From assembly GCA_016125475.1 (NCBI GenBank), contig WGLR01000012.1, positions 124,001-188,000 of the forward strand: a stretch of 64,000 nucleotides of DNA, read 5' to 3'. This DNA is from Betaproteobacteria bacterium. GTDB taxonomy: Bacteria > Pseudomonadota > Gammaproteobacteria > Burkholderiales > Ga0077523. Below, piece after piece: positions 63,246 to 64,000 of this stretch. The position numbers and the translations under genes are program-made. The notes beneath the pieces were generated by a model that had not been told where the DNA came from, searched no databases, and saw only the letters and a program-made list of their open reading frames with translations. Numbering within the stretch: position 1 is the first letter of the stretch; each line of letters opens with the position of its first letter.

Positions 63246-64000
63246 ATGACTTCTTCCCGCGCCAGGTCGCTTCCACACGCGGAGACCGTCACGGATGCCG
63301 GCGCGTCGCACCCGTGGCTCACGATGGTTCACGGCGCTTCCCAGCACGGTGGGCTTTTCAGCGCGCAGATCGACGCGTTCCGTGCCGACTACCGTCTGTT
63401 GCTCGTCGACCTGCCGGGGCACGGCGGCTCGGCCTCCATGCCGGGCCCCTATGGCCTGGTCGAATACACGCGTGCGGTCCTCGCGGCGATCGACGCGGCC
63501 GGTGTCGAACGCACGCACTTCTGGGGGACCCACACGGGTGCGGGCGTGGGTCTGCGGCTCGCGGCCGCGCACCGCGGAATGATCGCGTCGCTGGTTCTCG
63601 AAGGTGCCGTGCTGCCGGGTGTGGAGATGCCGTACGTGGGTGCGGCGATCGCGCGAGCCCGGGCGACCGCGCGTGAGCAGGGGATGCAGGCAGCGCGCGA
63701 AGAGTGGTTCCGCGAGTCGCGCTGGTTCGACGTGATGCGAGCCCGGCCCGACGAGTGCCGCGCCCGTGCGCACCGGGATCTCCTCGCCGGTTTCGAAGGC
63801 CGCCCCTGGCTCGACGAGACGCCGGCCGAGACCGTTCCTTCGATCCGGCCGGATCTCCCCCGCATCGTGCAGCCGGTGCTGCTCGTGAACGGCGAGCACG
63901 ATCTCGACGAATTCCTGCAGGCGGCCACCGAACTCGAAGCCACATTGCCGCACGTCGAACGCGTCTCCGTCCCGCACGCGGGCGGGTTTCCGCTCTGGGA
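63246..64000 (+). CDS. Alpha/beta hydrolase fold protein (3' end beyond window)
   Basis: The first 251 residues are present; the gene runs off the right edge. The alpha/beta-hydrolase pattern is clear: oxyanion-region MVHGASQHGG near residue 28, LLLVDLPGHGGS near 52, and a late VNGEHD acid loop. The nucleophile elbow reads WGTHTGAG (93-100), so the Ser of GxSxG is replaced by His96. Hydrolysis by the usual mechanism is therefore doubtful. The catalytic His region begins at the window edge (HAGGFPLWE). The start ATG has a GGGGGG-rich stretch upstream. Confidence 0.82.
   Translation, partial: MTSSRARSLPHAETVTDAGASHPWLTMVHGASQHGGLFSAQIDAFRADYRLLLVDLPGHGGSASMPGPYGLVEYTRAVLAAIDAAGVERTHFWGTHTGAGVGLRLAAAHRGMIASLVLEGAVLPGVEMPYVGAAIARARATAREQGMQAAREEWFRESRWFDVMRARPDECRARAHRDLLAGFEGRPWLDETPAETVPSIRPDLPRIVQPVLLVNGEHDLDEFLQAATELEATLPHVERVSVPHAGGFPLW

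Noticed and set aside
61482..63977. A long minus-strand open frame opposite the rhodanese and hydrolase genes
   Set aside because: The product is low-complexity Arg/His/Asp-rich, with no known domains, and the plus strand carries clear families with overlaps.

Overview
The window is about 64 kb of GC-rich, densely packed DNA with no rRNA, tRNA, insertion sequence, prophage or CRISPR array that I could see. Gene content and protein style suggest a betaproteobacterium: a complete-looking nuoE-N run in canonical order ending in a NUDIX gene, DUF2970, an exosortase-H pair, a cytochrome-type D-lactate dehydrogenase and a paired YeeE/YedE set. Many neighbouring genes overlap by ATGA or GTGA, so translational coupling is common. 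The taxonomic call is an inference from this content.

Layout. (1) 1-11.8 kb: complex I operon, from the 3' end of nuoE through nuoN, with a NUDIX (ADP-ribose pyrophosphatase type) gene overlapping nuoN. (2) 11.9-17.3 kb: a probable diffusible-signal-factor (DSF) module. It has an RpfF-type crotonase, a downstream receptor-like protein with a MerR helix-turn-helix followed by PAS, GGDEF and degenerate EAL domains, and a divergent acyltransferase/acyl-AMP ligase that could recycle fatty acids, as RpfB does in xanthomonads. (3) 17.4-25.7 kb: a secreted sorbosone-dehydrogenase-like protein, htpG with a sigma-32-like promoter and a strong terminator, a BT1-family transporter coupled to a PaiB-like flavoprotein, and an MBOAT/SGNH O-acetylation pair. 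(4) 26-33.4 kb: acyl-CoA catabolism genes on both strands (AtuA-like pair, crotonase, class III CoA transferase, acyl-CoA dehydrogenase), then a D-lactate dehydrogenase-type flavoprotein and msrB.

(5) 33.4-45.3 kb: an exosortase and its membrane partner, then small-molecule metabolism: aldo/keto reductase, quinone reductase, a mandelate-racemase-like enzyme, a ketopantoate reductase homologue, an aminotransferase coupled to a haloacetate dehalogenase-type hydrolase, Sel1-repeat and metalloprotease-like secreted proteins, a frameshifted DUF1835 gene and a threonine/serine dehydratase. (6) 45.6-51.9 kb: a Liv-type ABC importer with a urea/amide-type binding protein and an amidase on the same strand, probably uptake and hydrolysis of an amide. 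(7) 52.3-58.9 kb: paired YeeE/YedE sulfur-transport proteins, then an ArsS-type radical SAM gene, a phosphoesterase-fold protein lacking key metal ligands, a TVP38-disulfide reductase fusion and DUF547. (8) 59.2-64 kb: an S41 protease, a cysteine dioxygenase overlapping a four-domain rhodanese, and the start of an alpha/beta hydrolase cut by the window edge.

The most interesting piece is the DSF module: synthase and catalytic residues are clear, but the neighbouring PAS-GGDEF-EAL protein carries a DNA-binding-type domain in place of the N-terminal region expected from Burkholderia RpfR.
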